Assembly (NCBI RefSeq): GCF_900635445.1
Contig: NZ_LR134117.1
Coordinates: 186,001 to 250,000, forward strand
Reading direction: 5' to 3'
Length of the DNA: 64,000 nucleotides
Source: Serratia odorifera
GTDB taxonomy: Bacteria; Pseudomonadota; Gammaproteobacteria; Enterobacterales; Enterobacteriaceae
In this document: piece after piece, positions 9,372 through 18,862 of the stretch
Layout: each line of letters opens with the position of its first letter
Numbering within the stretch: position 1 is the stretch's first letter
The notes under the pieces: generated by a model
Databases searched by the model: none
What the model saw: only the letters and a program-made list of their open reading frames with translations
What the model was told of the DNA's origin: nothing
Position numbers and translations under genes: made by a program

Positions 9372-9724
9372 TGATAGAATCCTTCGTCACCATGGAATTC
9401 CAGATCCACGGTGCCCTCTTCCGGGTTGTGATTTGCTTCACCAAACAGCCAGGCGTTTGACAGTACGTAAACCATGCCGTTGGCCAGTTCGGAGGTGATA
9501 GTCATTGCAGATGATTCAACGATCTTATTGATCGGAAACCCTTTGGGTACCTTGGCTGTGACCTTGGTGTATGGCGCACGCCATGTCTCTTTGAAATCGA
9601 CGGAACCGTCCAACCCAACGACGTCATCGCGAACTTTTGTGTTCATCGGCACTTCAATGCCGCCGGTGATAGACAGCTGCTGGCCATCAATTTTGAAATA
9701 GGTTGTACCTGCGATCTTTCCCAT
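9368..9724 (-). CDS. Phage tail tube protein (Mu gpM-like)
   Basis: It has 118 residues, opens MGKIAGTTYFKIDGQQL and contains VPMNTKVRDDVVG, as in Mu-type tail tube proteins. It forms the inner tube through which DNA passes. It overlaps the sheath gene by one base upstream and the chaperone by four bases downstream. Confidence 0.92.
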   Translation of the reverse strand: MGKIAGTTYFKIDGQQLSITGGIEVPMNTKVRDDVVGLDGSVDFKETWRAPYTKVTAKVPKGFPINKIVESSAMTITSELANGMVYVLSNAWLFGEANHNPEEGTVDLEFHGDEGFYQ

Positions 9725-11217
9725 TACGCAGTCTCCTCGTTGTATTGCAGTCGGAACTGGTTAAGCAGTGCAAACACGCGCAACTGATTGACATAATCCG
9801 GCGGGAATAGGACATCCAATCGGGATGGGTTAGTGGCGTTCCGCTCAACGATCAAATACTTCTTGAAGAGCTCTGCATTTTCGACAATCCCCTCACGTTC
9901 CATCTGGAGATACGTTGCACACAACTCACCACGGATGACAGCCGGAGTAACAATCGCCTGCCCTGGGCCAAAGCGGGTGCCGTCGTTTGCTAGTTTGTGA
10001 CGCCCGTATTTAGACGTAATCACAGATTTCAAACGACGTAGCACATAGGCACTGGTATGCAGTGTTTCGCTATCCAGATAGCTATTGTCTTTAACGCCGT
10101 ACGCGTTTTTCTGATAAGTCGTGATTGCTCGCTGCACTCGCACGACACCATTTTCCGTGTAGGCAGTGGCGATACCATGACTAAGGAGTGACTGCTGTTC
10201 AGGGAGAATAAAACGTTGACCAGGTACGGGCGGTAAGGCTCCGTTTAGTTCCCCAGTTTGCGTCGGCCGTGCCGGATCAATACGAATGAAAACGGCATTA
10301 CGGGCTGTATGCAGAGCAGTTAATTCATCTGCCGCTGTTTGGCTCGTTTCCTCGTGACCGGTCACAGTAATATGCTGAATATTCAGCGCATCACCAAACG
10401 TTACCAACGAACTTAGATCACCGAATTTAACCGAGTACGCGTGACCATATAGCTGCCGTGCATAGCTCCATCGGCCAGTAGAGTCGTTCATTTCCATTGC
10501 GATCGCAGCAATGGATGCGGCGTCATTGAACGGTAATCCGATGTAATCCGCCAGTTCATCACCCATGGCGGCAATCGCGCCAGATAGATCAGGGGAACCT
10601 GTACCGCCGGCCATTGGTACCAACGCAACATTAATGCCTGCGGGAAGCACCTCTCCTCCAGCGGCACCTCGGTAGTTCAATGTTAGGGGAATATCATTTC
10701 CGGTTAATCCCTTGTGACGCGCCGAAAGAGTGATTACGCCTTCAGCAGCGGCGGCAGTGACAGGCAGTTCCAAACCAGCAGTAATTGCTGACGTAATAGA
10801 GGCCGCAACGGCTGCAGCATCATCGCCATTAGCAACTGCTGCCTGAACGAGAACATTGCCAATATACAACGCGACTGTGCCTGACGCGGTCGCCGTACCG
10901 GTAACCGTTAATGTTGCCTTTGCCGCCGCGCCGGCTGGTTCCGGCACAGCGATAGCCCACAGTTCGCCGAACGGATCGACTTTTCGGTATGCCGCCACCA
11001 TCCTTGCCAGTTGACTACCACGTCCTGCCAGTGATCCGGCCAGATCGCCCGATGACATCAGCGTCAACGTATTTGGTTTGATACTGGTTCCGGCAAGCAC
11101 ATGGCCAAACAACAGCGCCGGTCCGTTGGTTTGAGCCGTATTCGCTGCGCTATTGTCCATCTCGGCATAAAACAGCGGTACGCGAATATCCGAGGGAATA
11201 GTGTTAAAGCTGACCAT
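9724..11217 (-). CDS. Phage contractile tail sheath protein
   Basis: The protein is 497 residues from the ATG at 11217, which gives the conserved opening MVSFNTIPSDIRVP; a start 18 bases upstream is possible. An inserted immunoglobulin-like domain (about residues 100-190, rich in T, G and A) is followed by the conserved C-terminal sheath core (ending QFRLQYNEE). A sheath gene proves that the tail is contractile, of myovirus type. Confidence 0.95.
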   Translation of the reverse strand: MVSFNTIPSDIRVPLFYAEMDNSAANTAQTNGPALLFGHVLAGTSIKPNTLTLMSSGDLAGSLAGRGSQLARMVAAYRKVDPFGELWAIAVPEPAGAAAKATLTVTGTATASGTVALYIGNVLVQAAVANGDDAAAVAASITSAITAGLELPVTAAAAEGVITLSARHKGLTGNDIPLTLNYRGAAGGEVLPAGINVALVPMAGGTGSPDLSGAIAAMGDELADYIGLPFNDAASIAAIAMEMNDSTGRWSYARQLYGHAYSVKFGDLSSLVTFGDALNIQHITVTGHEETSQTAADELTALHTARNAVFIRIDPARPTQTGELNGALPPVPGQRFILPEQQSLLSHGIATAYTENGVVRVQRAITTYQKNAYGVKDNSYLDSETLHTSAYVLRRLKSVITSKYGRHKLANDGTRFGPGQAIVTPAVIRGELCATYLQMEREGIVENAELFKKYLIVERNATNPSRLDVLFPPDYVNQLRVFALLNQFRLQYNEETA

Positions 11218-11404
11218 TTTCACCGCCTTGATCATTCGGTTTGGATTTGACTACCGTTTTCGACTGGGTAGCCTCTTCAATGTCTCCGACTTTGCGACGG
11301 CGAAGCCAATACTGGCTTACCTCCACGTTTCGGCCGGATTCGGGCAAGAAATCGCCCTGGGCAGGGTCTGGAACAGACCGCCCTTTTGCGGGTTTTACGA
11401 ACAT
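11204..11404 (-). CDS. DUF2635 family phage protein (Mu gp38-like)
   Basis: This small protein of 66 residues opens MFVKPAKGRSVPDPAQGDF and has SQYWLRRRKVGDIEE, the signature of DUF2635. Members lie just upstream of the sheath gene in Mu-like tails, as here, with a short overlap. Its function is unknown. Confidence 0.85.
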   Translation of the reverse strand: MFVKPAKGRSVPDPAQGDFLPESGRNVEVSQYWLRRRKVGDIEEATQSKTVVKSKPNDQGGENGQL

Positions 11405-11410
11405 GGTTAT

Positions 11411-11971
11411 TTACTCGTTGAGGTGAATTTCTGTGTGATGCTCAATGCAGCCATCAGGCCCTTTGCCAGGATCGATATAATCCACGTCTAAATAGACGCT
11501 CTTTAAATCGTCCATGTCCTGGTACGCTTCAGGGATTGCGGTATCTTCTTCGGTGATCTCATACGGGATTGTAAAATCGTAGCGGTAATACAAACGCGCC
11601 CGATCCATTTCAATTACTTCTCCGCCAGCATATTGAATAATGTTGCCATCACTTTCAGGACTCCATCCCAACAAAGCCCGCCACAACATGGCGCGAACAT
11701 CATGCACTGCGTCATAGCCGGCCGACTGACCGCGCTCATCGCGCAGATTGCTTAGCACCACCACCACGGAAAAACCTTCGGTCAAATCCTGCCAATAATC
11801 CGTTTGTGACTTCTGTTCTGCTGCCGTGTCCTCGTTTGGAATAACGTATGCTGCCGGCAAGGACAGTTTCCCAACATCAGGCAGGTTTTTGAATTCCGCT
11901 GCGCCAGCCACCCGCCCCTCAAATAGCGCGACGCGACGCCGGATAGCGCCAATGATTTTTGTCAGTTTCAT
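11411..11971 (-). CDS. Phage Gp37-family tail terminator-like protein
   Basis: The protein has 186 residues. The N-terminus (IGAIRRRVALFEGRV) and the placement between head-completion genes and the sheath fit the Mu gp37 family, thought to terminate or join the tail. The acidic C-terminus contains YEITEEDTAIPE. It overlaps its upstream neighbour by four bases. Confidence 0.8.
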   Translation of the reverse strand: MKLTKIIGAIRRRVALFEGRVAGAAEFKNLPDVGKLSLPAAYVIPNEDTAAEQKSQTDYWQDLTEGFSVVVVLSNLRDERGQSAGYDAVHDVRAMLWRALLGWSPESDGNIIQYAGGEVIEMDRARLYYRYDFTIPYEITEEDTAIPEAYQDMDDLKSVYLDVDYIDPGKGPDGCIEHHTEIHLNE

Positions 11972-12492
11972 TTTTTCTTCCGCTGTGGCCGTAATGATTT
12001 TCGTAGCTCACGGCTGAGGAAATATCGCGTCCAAGCACGACGGTTTTCCAGAGCCTGCACCATGAAGTTTTGGCGCGGCGCAATTTTCCATCCACTTCCA
12101 CCTGAAGCCCCTCTGTGGTGCTTTTTCTTTCGCTTGGCACCGCGACGCACACCATAGAACAGGAACGCGGGATAAAACGCCCCGTTAATCGGGCGGTTTC
12201 CTTCCCCGTTTTTTTGGTTGGGAGCAATTTTCACCATAAACCCAGGACGCCGCTTTGATGCACGAGGAACCACATAGCCGATGGAACGAGAGAGCTTGCC
12301 GCTTCGGAAACCCGGCGCTTCACCTGGCGATGACCTTTGCCGTTTGGCAACCAACCGGCGCGCGTCACGCATGTGCACCCGGCCGATTTTTACAAAGGCT
12401 CGGCGCAACCGGGCGCGGTTAAACACCAGTTCTTCAGGCTGTTCAAAATCGACGTGAAATGCTGATTTATTGCCAGTGGGTGATTTCGCCAT
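11968..12492 (-). CDS. Phage head-tail joining protein, HK97 gp10-like or Mu gpG-like
   Basis: This 174-residue, strongly basic protein (many R and K) includes SSPGEAPGFRSGKLSRSIG, which resembles the APRSGKL region of HK97 gp10-type tail completion proteins. It lies after the head closure gene and before the tail terminator, consistent with a neck or tail-completion role. Confidence 0.7.
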   Translation of the reverse strand: MAKSPTGNKSAFHVDFEQPEELVFNRARLRRAFVKIGRVHMRDARRLVAKRQRSSPGEAPGFRSGKLSRSIGYVVPRASKRRPGFMVKIAPNQKNGEGNRPINGAFYPAFLFYGVRRGAKRKKKHHRGASGGSGWKIAPRQNFMVQALENRRAWTRYFLSRELRKSLRPQRKKK

Positions 12493-12862
12493 GCGTATCT
12501 TCTCCCAGCTCTTCGCACTCCAGCATCCAGAAACGCCGAGCCGAGTTCATGTCGGTGATTCGACGGATGCGATACACCGTGCCGTTATGCGTGATTTCAG
12601 CATTTGAGGAAACACCGGACGTTCGGTAACGAATGATGATCCGATGCGTAACCAATTCACCTGACTGAGCACCTTCGAGGTAGGTTGTCGCACTTACCTG
12701 ATTTATCTTTGCCCACGTGGTAAACAGATTGTCATACTCAGGCTCAACGCCGTAATCACTCACAGGTTCATCCTTCCGGGTTCGGAATTTTACCCGCGCC
12801 CGTAATTCCCCTGCCTGTGGCATTCGGTATGTGCCACTGCTTTCTACAAGTCGCCGTTTCAT
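12467..12862 (-). CDS. Phage head-tail adaptor (head closure) protein
   Basis: The 131-residue protein opens with a short leader, then AGELRARVKFRTRKDEPVSD and VRTT-like strands (THRIIIRYRTSGVSS, GTVYRIRRITDM) typical of the SPP1 gp16/HK97 gp7 head-closure fold. It overlaps both neighbours. It would seal the filled capsid and bind the tail. Confidence 0.82.
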   Translation of the reverse strand: MKRRLVESSGTYRMPQAGELRARVKFRTRKDEPVSDYGVEPEYDNLFTTWAKINQVSATTYLEGAQSGELVTHRIIIRYRTSGVSSNAEITHNGTVYRIRRITDMNSARRFWMLECEELGEDTHGEITHWQ

Positions 12863-13176
12863 AATGGAATAAACCGGTAAGGGTCCACCAACCAGTGGTA
12901 ACTGAGTGGTACTTCGGTTTGTTCAAAATCAGTGACCGCCGAGCGATTCTCATAAAAATGAGAACACAACATCAGCATGCCCATTTTGATATCGTCAGGC
13001 ATCACCAGACCATCAGGATCGGTCGTCGGGACCGCTTCCGCGTAAAGGGTGCGATTGAGTCGAGTTTCTGTTCTTTTTTGCACTGCCGCGCCAAGAAGCT
13101 TAAGAAACTCATCCTCGTCATTCATATCGCTATCTATGCGGCATTGCTTCTTGATTTCTTCTACCGTCAGAAGCAT
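12859..13176 (-). CDS. Phage head-tail connector (HK97 gp6-like)
   Basis: The start at 13176 has GGGGGAGG just upstream and gives a 105-residue protein opening MLLTVEEIKKQCRIDSD, the usual start of gp6-like DNA-packaging or connector proteins. It follows the capsid gene. A second ATG-like codon at 13203 would add nine residues, but it lies within the terminator region and is less likely. Confidence 0.85.
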   Translation of the reverse strand: MLLTVEEIKKQCRIDSDMNDEDEFLKLLGAAVQKRTETRLNRTLYAEAVPTTDPDGLVMPDDIKMGMLMLCSHFYENRSAVTDFEQTEVPLSYHWLVDPYRFIPL

Positions 13177-13218
13177 TAGACCTCCCCCATGTCCGCAACC
13201 CATTGCCGGATTGCGGAC

Positions 13219-13243
13219 ATAAAAAAAACCGCCGAAGCGGTGA
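13219..13243 (-). terminator. Hairpin terminator after the capsid gene
   Basis: On the minus strand the sequence reads ACCGCTTCGGCGGTTTTTTTT, a GC-rich stem with a TTCG-like loop and eight T. It lies 20 bases past the capsid stop and before the connector gene. It would reduce transcription between head and neck genes, a common way to make capsid mRNA more abundant. Confidence 0.8.
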
Positions 13244-13262
13244 ACGATTTCAGTTGTGTGGT

Positions 13263-14501
13263 TTAAGCACCAGCAGCAGGCTTACCTACCAGCGCTTTAA
13301 TCGCTGCTGTATCTTCCAGGATGCAGTCGAAGCGGTGGAACGCCAGGAAACCGGTCTGGTCAAACTCGGCATAACGCTCGGTCAGACGCTTCAGCACCAT
13401 GTAGGTGACACGGCGGAGAATGAAGCGATCAAAGTCACCGCAGTAGATGAATTTCTTACCAGCACCAATATCAGCGATGGCTTGATCGACAACATACGGC
13501 ACCTGCAAAACGGTTGCTGGCGCACCGCCGATGATGGACGGCAACCACAGCGGGCGACCTTGACCATCTTCCATTTCTTCCACCAGCTTCAGTGTCGCAT
13601 CGTTAAATGCCCAGCGGAATTTCGGGCCATTGCGGTAAGCTGGGTCGATGCTGTGTTTCAGCGAGTTCATCTCCTTCCAGGTGAACTTATCCGCCGCTGC
13701 AGCGTTAACCAGGCCGGTGACGGAAGCTTCGAGCCCTTTCGGCTGCAGTGGAGTGCCTGCACCCGAACCTTGCACCAGGTAACGCGCTTCGCCGCGACCA
13801 ATACGCTGGGCGATACGGCTAGCCAGGTAGGCTTCTATATCGATTCCGCTGTCTTGCAGCAGTTCGTTTGAAACGCGGATGATCTTGGACGACAGCTTTT
13901 TGGCACCCAGGGTAGCGCCGCCGAATTCGGTATCTTCTTCGGAAGCCGCTTTGTTTTCCCCCAGCAGCTCACCTTCTTCCGCAGTACCGTCCGCCGTTGC
14001 CCAGGCAATATCTTGACCATTGGAGGTGTTGAGGATTTGAGCCACGCCAGCAATACCGCCGTAGGCTTTCATCGACTCAACGACTTTGTTGAGGAATTGA
14101 GTTGGTACGGTATAACCGCCTTTCTCATCTGGCGCTGTGCCCTGCGCGCGAAGCTCACGCAGCGCCTGACGTTCTTCAGCGCTAAGCTCGGCCTGGCCGT
14201 GTCGCATCCAGCGATCGAATACCTGCGCTCGCTTATCTGGGTCCTGGTCTTCTGTCCCTTTCTTCTGCTTCTTGCGTTCTTCTTCTTCCTGCACCTCAAC
14301 GAATGACTGGTCCAGTGAGCGCAGGGACTCTTCCCGTTCAATGCGTTCGTCAATGGATTGCAGCTCTCCCTGAGCCTTTTTCCATTCGGTACGCTGTTCG
14401 TCGGTCCAGTTGTTTTCACCAATTTTGTCATGCAGCGCGCGCATATCGGTGGCGATGGTGTTACGTTTTTGCTTCAGTTCGTGCAATTTAGTTGCAGGCA
14501 T
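13263..14501 (-). CDS. Phage major capsid protein, HK97 family
   Basis: The protein is 412 residues. About 110 N-terminal residues form a charged coiled-coil delta domain (MPATKLHELKQKRNTIATD onward), which acts as the scaffold and is cut off by the prohead protease. The HK97-fold shell domain follows from about GTAPDEKGGYTVP. The region ending FHRFDCILEDTAAIKALVG is the usual C-terminal part. It is flanked by the protease and connector genes. Confidence 0.95.
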   Translation of the reverse strand: MPATKLHELKQKRNTIATDMRALHDKIGENNWTDEQRTEWKKAQGELQSIDERIEREESLRSLDQSFVEVQEEEERKKQKKGTEDQDPDKRAQVFDRWMRHGQAELSAEERQALRELRAQGTAPDEKGGYTVPTQFLNKVVESMKAYGGIAGVAQILNTSNGQDIAWATADGTAEEGELLGENKAASEEDTEFGGATLGAKKLSSKIIRVSNELLQDSGIDIEAYLASRIAQRIGRGEARYLVQGSGAGTPLQPKGLEASVTGLVNAAAADKFTWKEMNSLKHSIDPAYRNGPKFRWAFNDATLKLVEEMEDGQGRPLWLPSIIGGAPATVLQVPYVVDQAIADIGAGKKFIYCGDFDRFILRRVTYMVLKRLTERYAEFDQTGFLAFHRFDCILEDTAAIKALVGKPAAGA

Positions 14502-14510
14502 AGTTTTTCC

Positions 14511-15110
14511 TTACGCGTTGAGCAAAGTCAGCAGGCGCTCGCGCGCCATTCGTTGGTTTACGGCGTTGGCGATCGCGCCATTGTCGCGTGCCTCCTGCCA
14601 GGCTTTCATTGAACGGACAGCAGAGTCAGCGGCCTGATAGGCCGGGTAGGTCACCGGACTGACGTCGAACAGCCGTGAGAATTTGTTGATTTCGCGAATC
14701 ACTACCCCTTCATCATCCTCGTACCAGTGATCACCATCACGTGCTACTCGGAATGCAAAAGAGGACTGATTGATGTCGCCGCGCTGCATGGGCGCCAGCA
14801 CCAGATCGCTAATGGTCTGCGTGTCTGGCGCTTGGATGTCGTACTGGAGACCACGCTCATCAACGGAAATCTTTAGCGTTCCCGATGTGCTGCGCCCCAG
14901 GATAAAGTTGGGGTCATGGTTGAACAGCCCACGAACATCATCATTCAGCACATCATCGAAAGCGCCTGGCTTAATGATTTCGCGAAAGCCCCAGAGCGGC
15001 TCGGAGCGGATATTGAACACAGAGCCATAACCGACAATGCGCGTCGGCTGGTTCTCCTGCTGTTCGGCGCGCACCTCACCGCTGTAACAGCGCATTTCTC
15101 TGTCACTCAT
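14511..15110 (-). CDS. Prohead protease, HK97 family (peptidase S78)
   Basis: The protein has 199 residues. The core GLFNHDPNFILGRSTSGTL supplies the His and Ser expected of the S78 fold. It opens with CYSGEVRAEQQENQPTRIVG, as such proteases do, and includes the INQSSFAFRV strand. It trims the capsid delta domain during maturation. The start overlaps the portal gene end by eight bases. Confidence 0.93.
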   Translation of the reverse strand: MSDREMRCYSGEVRAEQQENQPTRIVGYGSVFNIRSEPLWGFREIIKPGAFDDVLNDDVRGLFNHDPNFILGRSTSGTLKISVDERGLQYDIQAPDTQTISDLVLAPMQRGDINQSSFAFRVARDGDHWYEDDEGVVIREINKFSRLFDVSPVTYPAYQAADSAVRSMKAWQEARDNGAIANAVNQRMARERLLTLLNA

Positions 15111-16329
15111 CGGTTATTTCCTCTTTGGTTTTATCGTCGAGTTTGAATTTTGTCGGGTTAGCCGCATTAACGCTGACCAGCATTTCATCCAGACCGTCTA
15201 CCGGGTTCATATCTTCAAAGGCTCGCGCCTCGTTTCGACTCATCCAACCATCGGTGATAGCGTAGTGATAGAACTGTGCACGTTCCTGTGGGGTGCCACG
15301 CATCAAACCGGCTAAGTTGAACCGCACGTAATAGCCAGCTGCGCGCTCTGCTCGAGTGAATAAACGCCGGTTAAGTTCCTGCTCCCAATTGGCAACCCAT
15401 GGCATGACCGTGTATCGGACAAACTGAATAGCCTGAGACGTGATATTGCTGAAGGTGGCTTTTTCCAGGTCGTTAATCATGTGTGCAGGAACGTTGAATA
15501 CTCCGGCGATCATCGAGCGGTTCAGCTTCATCATGTCGATAAGCTGCGCATCGACCGGTGATACTGTCAGCGCCTGGTAATCGAGTTCAGCAGGTAAAAG
15601 CAGCGTTTTGTTTTCCTGGCTTCTTAATGCCTGTGCAGCCTTTTGCCAAACAGCTTTTAAGCGCTTCCAGCCCTCATCCCTGATTTCCCCTTTGACAGAG
15701 ACAATGCCCGCTGGCCGTGCATTACCACTGAAAAATGAACTGGTATATTTCTGCCCGCTCATACCCATGCCAATCGTTTCAGCATGCTGCATGATTGGGC
15801 TGAGGCCCATTTTCTGGTTATTCCCCAGCGCCCTGATGTGGATCATATCGTCCGGGCTGATCGCGAAGCTGCCTTCCTCGTTATAAACACCGTAGGTATA
15901 CCGGCCACCAGTATTCAACAACGTTGTTTCCCACGGCATGCAGGCATCAAGCTTTGTAACCTCTCCCCGACGGGAGCGCTGGACGCGGGTATAGCCATTT
16001 CCCCAGCCTAATACGTGACGCTGCTTTAGCTCGCGCCATTTGTAGCTGGTCTGCCAATCGTTAGGCTCATCATGGATCAGATAGAAAACAGGGTGATCGC
16101 GTGCAGTCGTTACGTCGTTTCCGTTTTTACGCATTACATGAAGCGGCATTTGCGCAACGTTTGACGCCAGCACGTAGATACAGGAATACACCGCCGCCAG
16201 TTTCATCGCCGTTTCTGGACTGACATAAACATCAGAGTTAAAAATACCGTCCGTTTCGGCCATTTCAGCGGTGATCGGGTTAGCTGGATTCTCCAGAGGT
16301 TCGTTACGAAATAGCGCGTCAAGTATCAC
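15103..16329 (-). CDS. Phage portal protein, HK97 family
   Basis: The 408-residue protein starts at a GTG (16329). It matches HK97-type portals, with the AVYSCIYVLASNVAQMPLHV segment near the N-terminus and FNVPAHMINDLEKATFSN in the stem and crown region. Twelve copies form the DNA entry pore at one capsid vertex. The GTG overlaps the stop of the small upstream membrane gene. Confidence 0.95.
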   Translation of the reverse strand: MILDALFRNEPLENPANPITAEMAETDGIFNSDVYVSPETAMKLAAVYSCIYVLASNVAQMPLHVMRKNGNDVTTARDHPVFYLIHDEPNDWQTSYKWRELKQRHVLGWGNGYTRVQRSRRGEVTKLDACMPWETTLLNTGGRYTYGVYNEEGSFAISPDDMIHIRALGNNQKMGLSPIMQHAETIGMGMSGQKYTSSFFSGNARPAGIVSVKGEIRDEGWKRLKAVWQKAAQALRSQENKTLLLPAELDYQALTVSPVDAQLIDMMKLNRSMIAGVFNVPAHMINDLEKATFSNITSQAIQFVRYTVMPWVANWEQELNRRLFTRAERAAGYYVRFNLAGLMRGTPQERAQFYHYAITDGWMSRNEARAFEDMNPVDGLDEMLVSVNAANPTKFKLDDKTKEEITDE

Positions 16330-16481
16330 GTTTTCCCCCTCCTTGCGGCGATAAGCGCGAATGCCAGCAAAGCGGCTCCGGCAGACTGCAATGCGGTGGC
16401 TGCCCCGAATTGCAGGTAAATTCCGCCCACCAGCAGGCCGAGGCCAGTCAGCCCGGTAGCATCGATAATCAGTGTTTTCAT
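16326..16481 (-). CDS. Small phage membrane protein between terminase and portal
   Basis: This 51-residue reading frame starts at the ATG at 16481, overlapping the terminase stop by four bases, and ends in a TGA overlapping the portal GTG. It is almost entirely hydrophobic (LTGLGLLVGGIYLQFGAATA, then an Ala/Leu-rich helix) with an Arg/Lys tail, suggesting two membrane segments. Small ORFs at this position occur in SfV- and HK97-like phages; their role is unknown. Overlaps on both sides support it as a real gene. Confidence 0.75.
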   Translation of the reverse strand: MKTLIIDATGLTGLGLLVGGIYLQFGAATALQSAGAALLAFALIAARRGKT

Positions 16482-18211
16482 AGGAATACCAGGTCTTCGT
16501 CTGGGTCTATATTGGAAAGGAAATCGCCCGGCTCATTAAGCATCGCGCGACCAATTGCCATGATCAGTGTAACTGCACCATCAATCTTGCTTTCTGCCTG
16601 CTCCTTAATCGGCCGCACCACGTCATCATTCCCCGGTAGATATTTCCCGATCACGTTACTGAGGCACCAGAACATGATGGGATTCCCATCATGATGGAAA
16701 CGGCCAGACTCGATAGCGGCCTCCAGTTCCTTCATCGGGTCAGACATGTTGGTATAGTTCTGAATAATGGTGATGGGTGACATATTTTCATCAGCCAGTT
16801 CGTGCGATATCCCTGTGGCACCAAAGGGATCGATAGGTGACTCCTCTACCGGATTAAGCCTGTTGGCTGCCTTTGCCTCCTCCATGATGTAACGGTAATC
16901 GATTTCCGCCCCCTCGGTGACAGTCAGTAATCCCATTTCTACCCACTTTTGAAAACGTTCAGCAGTACGCCGATCCTCACTACGCTCAACGCTATAAACT
17001 GTGTCATACGGAACCCAAAAGCGTGGTGCAATGCTGTAGTAATGTCGCTTTCCGTCGATATCCCTCGTGAACAGCCGAGCCATGCTGTTCATATCCAACT
17101 TGCGTGCCAAGTCAAAAGACAAAATGCATGGCTGACCCTCAAATTGTTCCAGAGTTAACGTGGTATCTTCACAGCGCTTCAGACTAACCAGGTTATAGAA
17201 GGCGTCACGCGCCGCGACCCAGACGTTGAGGTGTTTGGTTTTGAAAGTGCCAGCGTGCCGGGCATTGTTAATCGCGCGCTGTTGCTGACTAAGAAGAAAA
17301 TCCTTGTAGACCGAGATCCCCATGTTGGGGTTAGCCTTGACCAAAGATTCTGGCTTTGTCCAGTCATCCCCCTCATCAATGGTATAAATGATGCCAAACA
17401 ACTCATCGTTCGGCACCGTACCATTCAAGGCTTCAATCACTTCACGCCGTTTGTCGTAACAAGGCCCCTCAATGTTGTAACCCGCAGTCGTGATCGCCCA
17501 CATCAGCGGCTGACGTCGGGCCCCCATGCCTGTCAGCATCGTGGTATAGAGCGCATCGGTAGGGTGTTCATGATATTCATCCACTACCGCCATACTCGGT
17601 GATGAACCATCCCCCGGGTTACCGATCAGCGGCTCAAAGCGGGCGCCATCTTCTGGGCGGTTCAAGTTGGAAGCATTGACCTCTATCCCGAAGGCCTCCA
17701 CCAGCATCGGCGTACGCTTGCACATCAGCCGCGCTGGGCGAAACACCTCCCAGGCCTGTTTCTCAGTTGTCGCGCCGGAATAGACCTCAGCACCAAATTC
17801 CCCATCGCAGGTAAAACCGTAAAGCGCAACACCGGCAGATATCGCCGATTTGCCATTCTTCCGCGGGATCTCAGTGTAGACCTCACGGAACCGCCGCAAC
17901 TTAGTGCCTTTATGCACCCAGCCAAAAACGGTACAGACGATAAACAGCTGCCACGGCTCCAGGGTGATCGGCATGCGCTTGTAAGCCCACTCCCCTTTAG
18001 TGTGGGGTAATAGCTGGATAAATTTCGCGGCTTGTTCTGCCAGATCCCTGTCGAAGCGGTAACGAAACTTGCGTCCCTTCTCTTCGGCAAGATCGTCAAG
18101 GTGGCGCTGGCAGGCGCTGATCACATACTGGCAGGCCACTATCTTGCCGCGCACCACATCACGTGCATACTGGTTAGCAGCATTCACGTTGGGGTAAGAT
18201 TTTCTCTTCAT
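16478..18211 (-). CDS. terL: Phage terminase large subunit
   Basis: The protein is 577 residues. The ATPase has a Walker A-like PRKNGKSAISAG (about residues 113-124) and a Walker B with catalytic Glu in MAVVDEYHEH (about 208-217). The C-terminal nuclease domain holds Asp in SFDLARKLD. It belongs to the HK97-type terminase_1 family and translocates and cuts DNA at the portal. It is coupled to terS by a four-base overlap. Confidence 0.95.
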   Translation of the reverse strand: MKRKSYPNVNAANQYARDVVRGKIVACQYVISACQRHLDDLAEEKGRKFRYRFDRDLAEQAAKFIQLLPHTKGEWAYKRMPITLEPWQLFIVCTVFGWVHKGTKLRRFREVYTEIPRKNGKSAISAGVALYGFTCDGEFGAEVYSGATTEKQAWEVFRPARLMCKRTPMLVEAFGIEVNASNLNRPEDGARFEPLIGNPGDGSSPSMAVVDEYHEHPTDALYTTMLTGMGARRQPLMWAITTAGYNIEGPCYDKRREVIEALNGTVPNDELFGIIYTIDEGDDWTKPESLVKANPNMGISVYKDFLLSQQQRAINNARHAGTFKTKHLNVWVAARDAFYNLVSLKRCEDTTLTLEQFEGQPCILSFDLARKLDMNSMARLFTRDIDGKRHYYSIAPRFWVPYDTVYSVERSEDRRTAERFQKWVEMGLLTVTEGAEIDYRYIMEEAKAANRLNPVEESPIDPFGATGISHELADENMSPITIIQNYTNMSDPMKELEAAIESGRFHHDGNPIMFWCLSNVIGKYLPGNDDVVRPIKEQAESKIDGAVTLIMAIGRAMLNEPGDFLSNIDPDEDLVFL

Positions 18212-18702
18212 GATGTGATCAACTTAATGAATGGGTTAGCTGTTTTCTTTTGCCCTGCCAGACCGATTAAGCGCTGGCGGCTTCCGGGATCAAGCCCCAG
18301 CATTGCGCCAGTGCTGCTCATTTCCGACTCTTGCTCTTTTTTTGCTGTCAGCTGAGGGTTTTTTATCGGGCCACCTGTAGCACCGGTAACAACATTGCCC
18401 TGCTTTGCGATGGCTTTCACTGCGCGCCGCCAAAACTCGTAAGCCACACACCAACGCTCAAGAACCGCCAGGTCAGTCACGCAAAGAATTCCCTGGCCAC
18501 AAAGTTCTTTCGTTGTCATCTGCCACATCACCGTGGCCAGATGCAGCTCCTCGTCTTCAAACCAACTCGGTGGCTCCGCCCCCTTGATGGGGGTGAATAC
18601 AGGCTCATCTTTATTCAATGGCTCGCTTGCCGGATTGCCAGCCAATTCCTTGCGGGCTGTAGGCTTAGGGCGCCGCCCGGATCGGCCTGCCGTTCCGGCC
18701 AT
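18208..18702 (-). CDS. terS: Phage terminase small subunit, P27 family
   Basis: It has 164 residues. The opening GTAGRSGRRPKPTARKELAG and the later KNPQLTAKKEQESEM match P27-type small terminases. It recognises the packaging site on phage DNA and regulates TerL. The conserved C-terminal stretch includes LGLDPGSRQRL. Confidence 0.92.
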   Translation of the reverse strand: MAGTAGRSGRRPKPTARKELAGNPASEPLNKDEPVFTPIKGAEPPSWFEDEELHLATVMWQMTTKELCGQGILCVTDLAVLERWCVAYEFWRRAVKAIAKQGNVVTGATGGPIKNPQLTAKKEQESEMSSTGAMLGLDPGSRQRLIGLAGQKKTANPFIKLITS

Positions 18703-18862
18703 ATGCGCTCCAGATTAAATTTCATTTTTCGCGGGTGTAAAAATACGACGGGGCGGGCAGTACGGAAGTTGTGAAACTGTAGAGATTTTCCCTCCCCCCT
18801 TCCATGTGATATAGTTGCAAATGAAACCATTTCAAATGAAATCAAATCATGAATGATAACGA